From positions 67,726,879 through 67,790,878 of the forward strand of contig NC_088201.1 of the NCBI RefSeq assembly GCF_037126465.1: a stretch of 64,000 nucleotides of DNA. Direction: 5' to 3'. Positions 40,297 through 51,936 of the stretch are shown here, in pieces. The notes under the pieces are model-generated. The model searched no databases and had not been told where the DNA came from. It was given only the letters and a program-made list of their open reading frames with translations. Positions within the stretch are counted from its first letter, which is position 1. Each line of letters starts with the position of its first letter. This stretch comes from Ornithodoros turicata (lineage: Eukaryota; Arthropoda; Arachnida; Ixodida; Argasidae). The position numbers were made by a program, and so were the translations under genes.

Positions 40297-41116
40297 CATG
40301 GAGGAAGGAAACACAGGAGCGTCCCTTTCAACTTTTCCCCATTGAGACGGGCATGCCAGCCTTCGCATTGTATTCTGGGATGCTCCTGTCTACCATGTGA
40401 CTGCTCACGTGACCCCAAGAGCATGCGCATGCCAGCTCCCAAAGCAGACGACTGGAGTCTTCATTGTCTTGCAGTTAATGTATCTGCATTGTGATGAACG
40501 CCGCGCGTGCAGTTTCATTTGTCTGTGTTCGGAGGTTTACTCTTGCTTTACTCTTCTATCACAAGACTGGTCACGGCTTGCAGGACAAGCACGCAGGACC
40601 AGAAACATCATTCGTGGAAGCGACGTTTGTGTGACGACGTGGCCACGTTTTGTGTTTGTTGCTGAAGTGGTAAAGCGTGCCCACAACCAAACTTGTACAA
40701 CAATGGAGGAAGTCAAAATTAATCTGCAGCTGTAGTACAGCGCCAGCTTGCAAACGAACGATTGAAGATGACTCTCTCACAGGTAAGGGTACGAAACAAC
40801 CGATCAAGTGCGGAATGAAACGTTATATTCCCGTGACAGAGCTGCTTCTGTTGAACGACAGCCGCAACCGTGGTGGGAACACGTTAACAAAACGTTGCTT
40901 TCGCAATGGTGCTCACATTTTAAGAGGTTTAAGTGGGCTTTGGAAAAGCATAAAAGCACAGAAACCAGCGCGAGCAACATAGCGTTGCTAAACCGAAACT
41001 TTAGACAGGATCACCTGGTGGACAGGAAGTAATGGCGGTTTTGACACGAGCGACCGCCAGATGGGTCCCACGGAAATCTGGTCGAAACGGCCGCTCCTGT
41101 GTTTCCTTCCTCCATG
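40297..41116. mobile_element. Non-autonomous DNA transposon with CATGGAGG ends
   Basis: Both ends read CATGGAGGAAGGAAACACAG (inverted at the right), with 25 identical bases and further similarity inward. Flanks TCTACAAG (40289-40296) and TGTACAAG (41117-41124) match 7 of 8. No transposase motif inside; the frame at 40677-40982 is unrecognised. An 8-bp TSD with CAT ends is compatible with P or hAT superfamilies; unassigned. Confidence 0.7.
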
Positions 41117-41215
41117 TGTACAAGTACGCACATGTCGTAATTTGCCTGGAGCACGTTTTCAATTTGTGTACCACCCCTGTATTGCCTGCATGAGCCTTCA
41201 AGGAAAATAAATGAT

Positions 41216-41246
41216 TATGGTGATGATAATGATGATGATGATGTTT
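41216..41246 (+). repeat. (GAT)n microsatellite
   Basis: GATGATAATGATGATGATGATG run. Confidence 0.9.
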
Positions 41247-41493
41247 ATTGTAGCATTTTTTTCCGCTCCCCCAGTGGAAAAATAGTTCCGATGCCACTGT
41301 GCGCGCGCATGGCAGAGGCGTCATCTAGTGGTGTTGGTGCAGATGCTGCAAGTCTTCAGACGCCGTTTGAGTGTACGTTCAGCACACAGAACTGCAGCAT
41401 ATTGCGCGCCGCATTTCATTGACTTTTCAACGCTCCAGCGCGAGGAGCAGTTCATTATATCGTCGAGGGCGACGAGGGCCTCGACTATACATA

Positions 41494-42789
41494 CGAGGGG
41501 TGTTCAAGTCCAACCGGGACTTTCTGTCTCCTGAGTGTACAAATGGCTCGCCCTACTTCTTTTTCGGCATTTTCACACGCGACAGACCTCCGCGTTCATC
41601 ACGTGGTGGTCCAAAGTTTGTGCAAAACAGAAGACACATGCTGGACAAGATGGCCGACAACGAGGTGAGCGCGCACATCGAACAGTCATGAAGTTTCTCG
41701 TGAATGAAGGCGTAAAGTCATCTGAAATTCACAGACGACTTCAGGCTCAGTATGGCCACGATACACTTAGCCGCAGCAAAGCGCTTGAGTGGTGCAAACG
41801 GTTCCGGGACGGCCGTACATCAGTGCAGGGCGATCCCGGCCCGGGCGGCTCAGAGCCCAGTGTCAGAGTTCCTGAGAACATCCAACTTGTGGAGCGCCTG
41901 ATCCTCAAGGACCGACGGATAACATGTCTCGAACTGGCTCGAAAGACGGACCTTTCTGTAAGAACGTTGAACACTATCGTTCATGAACACCTCCAGTTTC
42001 GGAAAGTTAGTGCCCGTTGGGTCCCGAGGCAGATCTCGGTGTTTGACCGGCAGAGAAGACTGGAAATCTCCCAAGAGCTAAGGTACCCTTTCGACACTGA
42101 AGGACAGCCGTTCCTTGATCGGATCATCACGTGCGATGAAACGTCGGTGCACCATTTCACTCCTGAGTCTAAACGCGCATCAAAACAGTGGAAGCATCTG
42201 GGCTCGCCAGCTCCCAAGAAGTTCCGAAGCACCCCATCTGGGGGTAAGGTCATGGCCACGGTTTTCTGGGACAAGGTTGGCGTTGTTCATGTTGATTTTC
42301 TGCCCAGTGGTACCACCATCAATGGTGCATATTATTGCGAGATGCTCAGGGATGTGCATAAACCGCTGAAGCAAAAGCGGCCGGGCCTCATCACCAAAGG
42401 AGTCCTCCTCCTACAGGACAACGCACGCCCGCATGCCGCGCATCTCACGACACGCACCTGACAGGAACTTGGCTGGGAGTTGCAGCCACATCCCTCTTAC
42501 AGTGCAGATCTCGCCCCCAGCGATTTCTATCTCTCCGGGCCACTGAAGGCGTTCCTTGGGGGCCGCCTCTTCAGCTGCGACGACGAGGTCAAGAATGCGG
42601 TACGATCATGGCTGCTACGCGCCGGTAAGGATTTCTACGCTGCTGGCATCCAAGCCCTCGTGAAACGCTGGGACAAGTGCATTAGTGCAGCTGGACATTA
42701 CGTTGAAAAATAAAACTAATTTCTCGCCTGTAAGTTCATTTTACTTTTGTGAAAAATGAAAAGTCCCGGTTTGACTTGAACACCTCTCG
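41494..42789 (+). mobile_element. Full-length mariner, 1.3 kb
   Basis: Terminal inverted repeats starting CGAGGGGTGTTCAAGTCC (left) and CGAGAGGTGTTCAAGTC (right, inverted). TA at 41492-41493 and 42790-42791. Length is that of complete mariners. Flanked outside by a direct repeat ATTATATCGTCGAGGGC (about 41453 and 42817). Confidence 0.93.
41653..42713 (+). pseudogene. Mariner transposase, one frameshift and one stop
   Basis: Likely start at 41653 (MADNEVSAHIEQS), shifting frame by one near 41688 into KFLVNEGVKSSEIHRRL. Then the helix-turn-helix (SVRTLNTIVHEHLQFRKVSA), RWVPRQ, the first catalytic D (IITCDETSVHHFTPE) and the second (LLLQDNARPHAAHL). An in-frame TGA at 42459-42461 is followed, still in frame, by QELGWELQPHPSYSADLAPS with the third D, giving DD34D, and coding runs to the stop at 42713. 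Full length would be about 350 residues, normal for mariner. Only two lesions make this a recent copy. It belongs to a different mariner lineage from the nest at 25176, judged by TIR and protein. Confidence 0.92.
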
Positions 42790-42949
42790 TACTATACTAT
42801 ATTACTATAGTACATTATATCGTCGAGGGCCTCGACTGGACGTTAAAAGTATCGGAGGAATTTGTGGGTACCATTAGCAACTCTATTCCTCTAAGTACCC
42901 GCAAGTGTTGGCGTCGAGAAGATGTGCTGATTCCTTCTCAGTTCACAAC

Positions 42950-43449
42950 AGAAAGGTGAAAGGTACAAAGATATTTATTCGACAAATTTATCCTAAAGCT
43001 TGCAGTCCTTGTCTCTCGTACCTGGAGACCGTCTCTCTCCAATATTAGAACAACATTACAAAATTCCTGTGGTGGCCCTAGTGGAAGGCGACGATGGGAC
43101 TCTGCTGCCACGCGCTAATGCGCTGGCTCGTCAGTTCCACCGGCGCCGTTCTAGTCTTAGGCCGCGCACATCTGCCCTGTGGGACGTTGGTCAGTGTACA
43201 TATGTTTGCAGTGTTTACTACGTCATTAACAGTAATAAAGAGCAGGTCCTGTTCGCATTCTATCGGTCTGCTATCCCCGAAACCCATCTTTTCTACAGGC
43301 AAAAGCTTGTTGTAGACAACAAAGTTTTGAGCATGACCTCATTTGCTGACAGCACATGTCAAGCGGCCCTGAGGCTTAATAATCTCCTGAACGACTTCGT
43401 GCTATCTGAGAACATGGTACCTGGTCTCTTGACAGACGATAAGACCTAA
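42950..43449 (+). other. Unrecognised 149-codon ORF
   Basis: Open frame from ATG 43000 to 43449. It starts MQSLSLVPGDRLSPILEQHY and includes QVLFAFYRSAIPETHLFYRQ and FADSTCQAALRLNNLLNDFV. No signal peptide, transmembrane segment or known motif that I recognise. It could be part of an exon, a decayed transposon gene or chance; there is no upstream promoter or splice evidence. Longer than most spurious frames nearby. Confidence 0.25.
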
Positions 43450-43649
43450 CGCGGCCTGTTAGTGGGCTGGACGCTTCCTACGGAATGTCGCGCCCACCGT
43501 AGAGCGCTTCGCAACCAGGGCGCGCTCAGGAAATCCTCAGTGGAGTTAAACGAAAAACCCTCGAGATAAACGAAGATAACGAACAACTCCAACCTGTTTG
43601 TGTCGTCCCTAAGTGTGGTCTGCCTCGGCCAAATCTCGTTGTCTACCCT

Positions 43650-43808
43650 CGAGATATTTTCTGTTTTTATTACTCGAATGCGGCAACATCTCTGCGGCTG
43701 CGCAAGGTTCAGCGTTCAGGCGTGTCCACCAATTCTGCTTTTTTTTTTCGGGCGAGCTAAGGCAATTCCGCCCAAAACCCTCACTTTCGCATTCTTCTAT
43801 TCGCCTAA
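43650..43808 (-). repeat. Dispersed repeat, copy 2 (inverted to 37132-37300)
   Basis: Minus strand carries GCGAAAGTGAGGGTTTTGGG, GCAGAATTGGTGGACACGCC, CTGAACCTTGCGCAG and GAGTAATAAAAACAGAAAAT. Confidence 0.6.
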
Positions 43809-43942
43809 ATGTCAGGATGGCTCTTTCGTGCATCTGGCGCTCTTATACAGCCTAGGAACCTTCTCTTTAACGATTGTGTAATAACCCTCGGCATGTGTTG
43901 TGACTTGGTGTTCACGTTATTAAATGGTGGAGAAGGAAAAAT

Positions 43943-44170
43943 AGACAGGATGGCCGCGCGGTCCAAGGTACTGCAGTCCGGTTCTCCGGGCATGGGTTCG
44001 AATGCCACTTCTGACGCAAATGCTTCGTTTTTTGCAAAGTACAAAGAACTCTGACCGCGAAAGTATGGACGACCCTCTGTTTACAAACATGTGACGTCAC
44101 GAGAAGACAGGTTCGAGGTTACATTTTACTGTGGTGGGCAAGTTAGCGGGAAGAACGTGTCGGCTGATAG
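43943..44170 (+). mobile_element. tRNA-Leu-like SINE
   Basis: Head: GACAGGATGGCCGCGCGGTC (A-box region) and GCATGGGTTCGAATGCCACT (B box), resembling a tRNA-Leu gene with altered anticodon arm. Body includes TGTTTACAAACATGTGACGT and is shared, inverted, with 14800-14930. No target duplication found. A tick SINE family with tRNA-like head is known, but I cannot confirm identity. Confidence 0.65.
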
Positions 44171-44790
44171 GCTGATAAAGCTGATAGTGCCCACCAGCAT
44201 CGTTTGCACGGTGGCGTTAGGTAACCAATGACGTAGGGCTGCAGGTCGTCTATAGAAGAAGAGCCGTTACGGACCCTGGCCAATCTCCCTTAGTTGCTCA
44301 CGCCATCTTTTCAGAGGAAGAAGAAGGAGGTAGGAAACACCAAGTTTAAAGGAGCGTCAAAGTGGCATCTAACATGGCCAAAAACTGCTGTCATCTTGTA
44401 AAGCAGTATGTGAAAAGCATTCCCACAAAATATTTCTGTCCAAAGTTGTTTCACCGCGGAGCAATTAATTTGCAAAATCGTTGCCGCGGTGACAGGTCGG
44501 AGCGCTTTAACTGCAGACCACACCCACTCTATAGTGTGACGTTTGTGGTATAGAGAGCCCCCTCATTCGTTGGTAGGAAAAACCGTCTGCTACGAACATT
44601 GTGAGGTGTTTCCTGTTGACTTCTATTCTTTATAAGATTTACATCACGTTTTCTGAAAAACAAAGCATATATGCAGTCCGACACAATAAGATTGCGATCA
44701 CAAGTGTAATATCCGTAGTTTCGTGCAATCTCGAAACTCACAGCAGCAGAAAGCAAGCAATGACGGCGCTATTGTGGCGCCATCTGTGAG
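44171..44790. other. No gene recognised
   Basis: No ORF or element ends identified; the left part may still be SINE-related. Confidence 0.35.
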
Positions 44791-44802
44791 CCACTGAACC
44801 AA

Positions 44803-47395
44803 TTGCGTAAGCACGGTTCGTGGAGGATCCGGAATCAGGAAAACCTCGAAAATTTTACGCAGGATCTGGAAAACAAAGTTGAAACCCAACCACCAGAGAC
44901 GTACCACGAATTCCGCATAAAATTGACAGAGACAGCAGAGGAGACCCTTGGCAGAAGCAAGGGCAGAGTTGGGAAGAAAGGAAACCATTGGTATGACAAT
45001 GAAAAAATGGCTAGGAAAAAATGGCATTGGTATGACAGGGAGGTAAGAGAAGAAATTAGGAAGCGCAAACAACTAAGCAAGGAACACAGGAAGGCGAAAA
45101 AACGAGACTTGGATGAATCCAGTGTTAAAGAACGATGGGAGGCCTACAAGAGGCAAAAACAGAAGGTACACGAGCTTGTTGGGCGTAAAATACAAGCAAC
45201 GGACAGGGAACGAGAGGAGGAAATATTAAAGGAGGAAGCAAGTTCTGGGAATACATACAGTCATTGCAGGAAGACGACGAGATGAAAATCACAACCATAA
45301 TTGGACCCGAGGGGGAGATAGAGAACCGTGTAGACATAGAAACATACATGGCAACGTACTTCCGTGTGCTCCAAGAGGAGCTAACAGTCAAAGTGGAGGC
45401 CTTACCGAGCAATATAAACACCAGACAGAAACCGAGTCTCATGTACCCAATAGCGGAGGGGGAAATGAAGAGGCACCTCACAAACCTTTCTACTAGAAAG
45501 GCAACAGGGGTTGACGAGATCCCAAATGAATTCCTGAAATCCCTAAAGCCAGCAACAGTAGACACCCTTAGAAGCCACCTAAACAATATCCTATTCACAC
45601 AAAAATGCCCCGCCGAATGGAAGAAAGCGAAGATAAAATTAATACACAAAGGGAAAGGAAACGACAGTAAACGACTGAGCTCGTACAGACCAATATCTGT
45701 CTTGAGCCATGTATACAAGCTACTGATGTCGATCCCGAATGAAAGGATCAGGAACTAGTGCGAAAAAGAGGGCATCTTCAGCGAAGCCCAAAATGGCTTC
45801 AGAAGAGGCCGTCGAGGCAGTGACAATGTATTTACCCTGACACAGGTGCTCGAGACAGCAATGGCTGACAAATCCGAATTATATCTGGTCTTTCTAGATC
45901 TAGAAAAAGCATATGACCGCATCCCGCATCAGAGGCTCTGGAGCGAGCTTCGTAGGATTGGTATGGATGAGGACATCATCGATTTCATCCACAGCACCTA
46001 CTACCTCGGAGACTGCAAAACAGAAGAGCTTCCCATAACGACAGGGGTGTCCCCTATCTCAAACGCTCTTTAATATCTACATCAATGATTTGCTTGAGAG
46101 GGGTCAGGACCAGGCCCCCTGTTCTCCACAATAACTAAAGAGGGCAAAATGGAAACTACAAAAATCCCATGCCTGGCCTTCGCCGATGACATAGTCCTCC
46201 TGGCCACTACGCAAAGTAACACCCAGGAACTCCTAACCATCTCTGGAGACGTGGCTAGGGATGATGGTCTGAGGTTTAGCGCGGAGAAATCTCAATGGAT
46301 GGGTTTTAATGTCCCGAATCAACCCACACTACGGCTCCAGGAACATATTTTAACGAAGTGCAGAGCGTGCAAATCTTTAGGAGTCACCATCAGTGACGAT
46401 GCCCACTATAGGAACAATCACGTAAAAGAGATTATCCTGAAATCTAACCGCCTGAAATGGTACATCTGGAATCTCGCAAGAAACGCGTACAATCCCTACA
46501 CAGTGGGTAGGATTCAATGGAAGACCATGGCGGTGCCAGCAGCAACCCATGCAAATGATGTTATATTACATGTAGCCCACACACTATCAAAGCATTGGAT
46601 AGACACCAGTATGAGATGGGACGATGGCTCCTCGGGGGCAACTGTGCTACAGCCCGTTCGGCAGTGACTGGCGAAATGGGTTGGTCCACGTACAGAGAAC
46701 GCGATGGACGTGCGAAGCTCTCCTATCTCGGACGGCTCGCCCACCTGCCAAACCAAAGCTACGCTAAAAGGATACATAGTTACGTCCGCTACAGAAGCAC
46801 CGAGAAAAATTGGATTAGAAGAATATCCGCCCCAGACAGAATACAGTTTACTGCAAGGGTACTACGCGCCACTTGTCAAAGTCGGAGAAAGAGTGGGCCC
46901 GAACTGTAAGGAAAGAAGTAAGAGCAAAAGGAGGAGCTCCTCTGGAAAGAGAAGACAGCAAGAAAGAAAAGCCTCCATACATACACAGCCTGCAAGCAAA
47001 CCTTATCGCCTGTTACTGAATACCGAGGAGTCCGGGAAAGTGTGCTGCTGTTCCAGGCAAGAACAGGCTCCCTTCTCGCCCAAAAGAGGATCCATGCACT
47101 CTTTGAAGACGGGTGCCCGTTATGTCCACTCTGCGGGAAGGAGGAAAAGAACCTCGAAAAGGTTTTATTCAAGTGTGAAGCACTAGAAAACCTCAGCACT
47201 CGAAGAGGCCTAAAAGAATTTGAAAGAAACATAGCGGTTGCCCTGGGCCTCTCCGACCCTCCACCAGACGGCATCCTGACAAACAGCAAAAACGACACGG
47301 AAGAACAACGAATCTGCCCGCCCACCGTCAGTGCCGTGTATGCCAAAGGAAGTCTGGCCATTAGGAGGAGCCTAAAAAGAGGCTCGACCTGTCAA
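44803..47395 (+). pseudogene. Non-LTR retrotransposon: linker, RT, C-terminal zinc motif
   Basis: 44803-45285 is a charged, Lys/Arg-rich linker (KARKKWHWYDREVREEIRKR-like). From 45264: MKRHLTNLSTRKATGVDEIP, WKKAKIKLIHKGKGNDSKRL, SSYRPISVLSHVYKLLMSIP. After a stop at 45756 come NGFRRGRRGSDN, FLDLEKAYDRIPHQRLW (RT motif A), a broken TTGVSP, and CLAFADDIVLLATTQSN (catalytic box with FADD) at 46149-46230. Coding then shifts frame near 46670 and 47040 to CPLCPLCGKEEKNLEKVLFK, a zf-RVT-like end, to about 47390. At least four stops or shifts. No endonuclease domain visible at the 5' side, so 5' truncated. Clade not settled (RTE/CR1-like style). Confidence 0.85.
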
Positions 47396-48552
47396 TCAAA
47401 TTCAGCGTTTTTCATTGGCTGCTGTTTTCTATGCGGGCCGCCATGACAGCAAAATTTTCCCGAAAATGGCGATGTAGCTTGGAACGGCGAATCGAGAATT
47501 TCATAACAAATTTTTTTCACAAATTAAGTCAATTTTATTCCGTAAGTGTACATTCTGTTGCAATTATCTTGTAAATCACCTTTAAATTACGCTCCAGTGT
47601 CGATGCTTACCTGAAAATACTATGTTTCGTCGTCCGTGTTAGGCCTAGTAACGACAGCGCACACACGCAAATAGCAAGAAAAACGCTACGGATGGCCAAA
47701 CATTTGCATTGTGTGACATACTTTTATTCATATACACACCTTTGCCCGTTCTTGATTCAATCTTGTTATGTTTCATTGTTAAAATACGTATAATACCGGC
47801 AGTCTGTTCCAAATAGCGGTTCTGCTGGCCAATCAGTTCTGTTAGCAAGCACTGAATGCGACATTGAAGGTTACGCCCATCTGGGGCTGCTGGACTTAGA
47901 GTGACCGAAGACTGAAGATATGTTCCCATATTTCTTTTAAAAAAATTGCAAGATGTGCGCATCCCAACGACGTAAAATTACCTGTGTAGTGTTTATGCGT
48001 GACACCGAAGCAGCACTTGGGTAAAACAGGGTGCTTACAAACCAGGACGCGCTGTCCTCCCGCAGCTCTGTAACAGCCGTTCCATTACCGGAAACAGTAA
48101 CGGAAACGTAACGAAAACGAAATTGAAAAGCTGGTATCAGAAACGGATGACGGTAACGAAAATACATCCTTTCCCTTCCCTCGGTGGCGGTGGTGTAAGG
48201 ACTCGCTGTTGTCGGTCTCACAGAGGTGAGGAACGTCACGTGGACAAGCGGGGAGCGCCGTGCCCAACGTTGTCCAATAGTCGCGTTCCGATTACTTATC
48301 TTGACGCATCAAGTATCTCGACAATCAGCGAACATGGCCTCCCAGGTGGCCGCAGGGTAGATTTTGTGCACGAAAAAGAAGAGGTGGCACCGTGGGGCGC
48401 TAGTTTTGATCCAAACTCGATGCGCATCCATGTAAACGGGGTCGCATCACCTTCGTTCCGGCGAGCACTCGATTCGATGTAAGCTGTCTCATCGACGAAC
48501 GAGTATTGCACTTCTGAGTAGACCGTCGTTCTTTTCTTCGACGTCTAGTGGC
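47396..48552. other. No gene recognised
   Basis: Repeated GTAACG/GGAAACG motifs occur at about 48075-48165, like hAT subterminal repeats, but no termini were found. Confidence 0.35.
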
Positions 48553-49075
48553 ACCCAAGGCTTCTTGCCAATGGACAATTGACATTTTCCCCCCATTCGT
48601 GCTTCCAAGAGTTCATCCAACGCTCTCTTTTCGGATGCCACGGGACACCTCACGTCAAGACGCTGTCATCGAATGCCACTCAAGGTGGCTTTCACAGCTC
48701 AATGGCGTTACCGCTTGCGATAAGTTGACTCTCCTAGATGCCGTCACTGTAGCGACCTAGAAGATAGCGAGCACATCCTTCTCCGTTCCACACGCTACCA
48801 GCCCTTCAGATGCACACTGTCAGTGTTTCTAAATCACTTAGACTCTCGCCCTGTCACAATGTAAAAATTGCTTGGACCAATGGCCAAATCCAGCCCACTA
48901 ACGCTCTGCCACGAAACCCCTTTCAGAGTTTTTAGACACCGTAAGACTTCGGTTCTTACTCTGAGGCGACTCATTATTCCTCACCACATTAGCGCCAGCA
49001 GTGGGGTAGAGTATGTGCCCCTGGAGATGAGACTCCCCGCTCAGCATCATTCAAACGAAATTGTTGTGGTGGGGT
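48553..49075 (+). pseudogene. 3' fragment of an I-clade-like LINE
   Basis: Scrambled frames, then CRHCRDLEDSEHILLRSTRY and FRCTLSVFLNHLDSRP, close to the zinc-motif end of the LINE at 28938 (EDSEHIIMHCTRY). The non-coding end has GGGGTAGAGTATGTGCCCCT and GAAATTGTTGTGG, the same tail as the insertion at 33216-33308. Confidence 0.65.
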
Positions 49076-49099
49076 AGAGGGACATCGCGACACCTGCGA

Positions 49100-51050
49100 A
49101 TACAACTGCAAGGCTATAACTTGCATCGCGAAGTTCAAATGTGAGAAAAACGCCACTACGAATCATGTGAAGGTAAAGCTTCCTCAACTGGAGCTGTAAA
49201 GGTTCGATGGGAAGCAACAGAAGTTCCGGTCATTCTGGGAACAGTTTAAACGATTAATTTACCAGTACGAATATCTGTCTCAGAATGACAAGTTTAGCTA
49301 GCTGAAAACAGTACTGACGAATAACGCCAGTTAGTCTATACGTATATTCTACCGCTAGGCAGCACAGAAACACTGACGGTTCTTTTATAAACGTAACGGC
49401 TTCATTGGCGGGTGAAAAATCATCATCTGTGGCCAGAGTCATCTTTGATGGCGGAAGCCAACGGTCCTTCATCACGAAGATAATGTCAAGAAAACTTGAA
49501 CGCAGATTTCTCGATACGGAAGATCTTACCGTTGAAGGTTTTCGCGGACGACATTCGGAACAGAGCTTGCGAAGAGCGCTAACAACTTTGAGAAGTCGAA
49601 ACGGACATGATAAGCTTGAAATGTAAGCCCTGGAAACAGATAGCATCTGTGATCAGCATCTTACGAAGATTGACAGAAATATTCAACGTACTAGAAGAAC
49701 ACGGGTTTGCTGCAGCGGATACTCCACATGATGACGCGAACGAGATTTCGATACTCATTGGATCCGACTACTATAGCGAACGCGTCAGTGGAAGAGCCTC
49801 AAGTCTAAGTAAGGGACTGAAAGCTATCGAGACCACGTTCGGTTGGTGTGTTCAAGGGCCTATCCCTGCCGACGGAGGGGTGGTGCATTGTAAAAAAAAA
49901 CATTGTTTTGCGGACGTCGTTTCAAGATAGCACACATCGCACACATAGCAGATATCGTGTCGAAATTCTGCGAGTTGGACAGTCTAGGAATAGTGGAGAC
50001 CTCACCAGAAGACCCAAGGAAGGACATCGCCGTAGAGTTCAAGGAGACTTAGTGGAGAATCGTATCAAGTTTGCTTCCCATGGAATTCTGAAGTGGATTT
50101 GAAGAGTAACGAGAACATTGCACGGAAGCGACTTCACCAGCTTCTGAAGGAGCTGGGGAGGAACCCACAGCACATTATTATATTGTAATCCGGCAGCATC
50201 TGCGGGAAGGAATAGCGGAAGTAACTGACCCGGCCGTGTCGCGACAAGTCAGAACTTACAACATGCCATATCAGGCGGTGGTACGTGAAAGTAGCAGCAG
50301 CACCAAGATTCAGTTTGTCTGTGATGCCTCAAGCAAGGCCAGGTCTAAACGACAATCTGGAAAGTGTCCCCAATTTGAACTCAGACTTGGTTGCTTTACT
50401 ATTAACTTTCCGGAAGTAGTGGATGGCATTGGCTGACGTTGAAAAGACATTTCTGCAGATAAGCACCAACGACAGCAACAGGGATGCGCTTCGATTTCTC
50501 TGGTTAGGGGAAACTCCTGCACCTGGTATATCCCCCTGCAGGACGTACATTCCATCTTATCGGATGACATCTTATCGGACAAGCCATTCCGAACTACGTC
50601 GAGCCCCTTCCTATTAGCAGCGACATTACGACATCACTTAGGACCAATAGAAGACGCCTATCCAGTGACCAGTGCATTGATCAGTGAACCACTTTACGTC
50701 GATGACATCTTAATAGGAGCAGCGGATGAGGACAGCGCCCAGGGTCTCTACCAAGAAACTAACGCTATATTCCAAGCTGCTCCTATGAACTCCCACAAAT
50801 GGGCTTCGAACAGCACTACAATGTGCAGCCGATTCGAGAAGGAAGCAACGGGAGTAGTACCGTTCGGTCAGGTAGCGGGTGTCCTCAAGGTGCTTGGTTT
50901 CACGTGCAATCCAGCGACGGACTACTTAGGGTTTTCATCCGACACACTCCTGGTTCGGTTCGTACCTCTCATGTCACACCAGGCAGTAATATTCCATGAA
51001 GTAATGCACAACAATATTTGGGCGCCGTTCATTCATGGGATGTCCTAGGC
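49100..51050 (+). pseudogene. BEL/Pao LTR-retrotransposon remnant: gag end, protease, RT
   Basis: Order of motifs across shifted frames: RFDGKQQKFRSFWEQF (gag-like, about 49200), VARVIFDGGSQRSFITKIMS (aspartic protease region, with DGG for the usual DTG-type box, about 49435), ISILIGSDYYSERVSGR and ETTFGWCVQGP (about 49750-49860), YNMPYQAVVRESSSSTKIQF (about 50260), ADVEKTFLQIS..RDALRFLWL (RT motif A, about 50427), SPFLLAATLRHHL (about 50610) and LYVDDILIGAADE (catalytic YVDD, about 50690). This series is characteristic of BEL/Pao pol. The gap between gag and protease is too short, so an internal deletion is likely. No LTRs, RNase H or integrase seen. Many stops; inactive. Confidence 0.85.
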
Positions 51051-51193
51051 TATGCTCTGCTCAATGTTTGCTGTGTCTTGCCTTTCTCTGCGATGTACAT
51101 ACCACCTTTACGTTTCCAAGTTGAAGCACTTGTTGCAATTTGCCCCATAGCGGCATGGCGCCGGTAAACACCATTTTGCCGCTGAGGGAGACG

Positions 51194-51354
51194 CAGGGGC
51201 GGATTTAAGGGGGCGGGGGGGGGGCGACCGCCCCCCATACGGCTGTGTTCCCTATGTAAAAACTCTATCTCCTGGATGATGCTGTGCCGCAAAGCACGAA
51301 ATTTCCTTAAGACCGCCCCCCCCCCCCCATGACAGACCCTTAGATCCGCCACTG
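51194..51354. mobile_element. hAT-type MITE, exact 8-bp TSD
   Basis: Ends CAGGGGCGGATTTAAGGG and (inverted) CAGTGGCGGATCTAAGGG. Exact GGGAGACG at 51186-51193 and 51355-51362. Internal G-run and C-run face each other (about 51208 and 51316). No coding. Confidence 0.9.
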
Positions 51355-51362
51355 GGGAGACG

Positions 51363-51928
51363 CCACAAGTTACTCCAGCTTGGGAAGCTAAGACTGCGAA
51401 AGAAGGACCCACAAGTACGTCCCAATTTTCGTGCTTCTTGTGCAAGCACTCTCGAGCACACAGGCAATAAGTGCAGTCAGAGAAAATTTGCTTTTGAGGC
51501 CAGGAACCACTTTTTGTTGTCGCGGGGGCGATCCACCCTCCACAGTACCATGACGCTGTTCTGAATGGAGCAGAAGTGTGGAACGATGCTATACCATCGA
51601 AAGGTTGCGCTGCTCGCGCCAGAAGGGGACCAGAAACGTTGACTGTTTCAGTGTACCCTGTGTTTCCATGTGCCCCCTTTCCCCCACCAAAAAGAGATCG
51701 TCCTGTTCATATATGTGCGTCACGAAAGCGGTACATGTATAGACCCTGTCGCGTTACTCTCAAACCACTAGTCTCCGTGTGCTCCTTAGCCTCGTTCCCA
51801 GCGACGACACAACAGGGGTGGACTGCCAAAATCGCTCTTCCCATTGGGATAAATACTGGTGGCCGCCGTCTTTAAGGACTGACGATAACGTAGCATTCCA
51901 TATAACTAGTCATCCGCTATACGTCTGA
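51363..51928. other. No gene recognised
   Basis: Could contain decayed BEL sequence; no motif is clear. Confidence 0.3.
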
Positions 51929-51936
51929 GTAACGTA

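Noticed and set aside
43943..44015. tRNA-Leu gene
   Set aside because: The D arm and B box look right but the anticodon arm is altered, and the SINE body follows directly.
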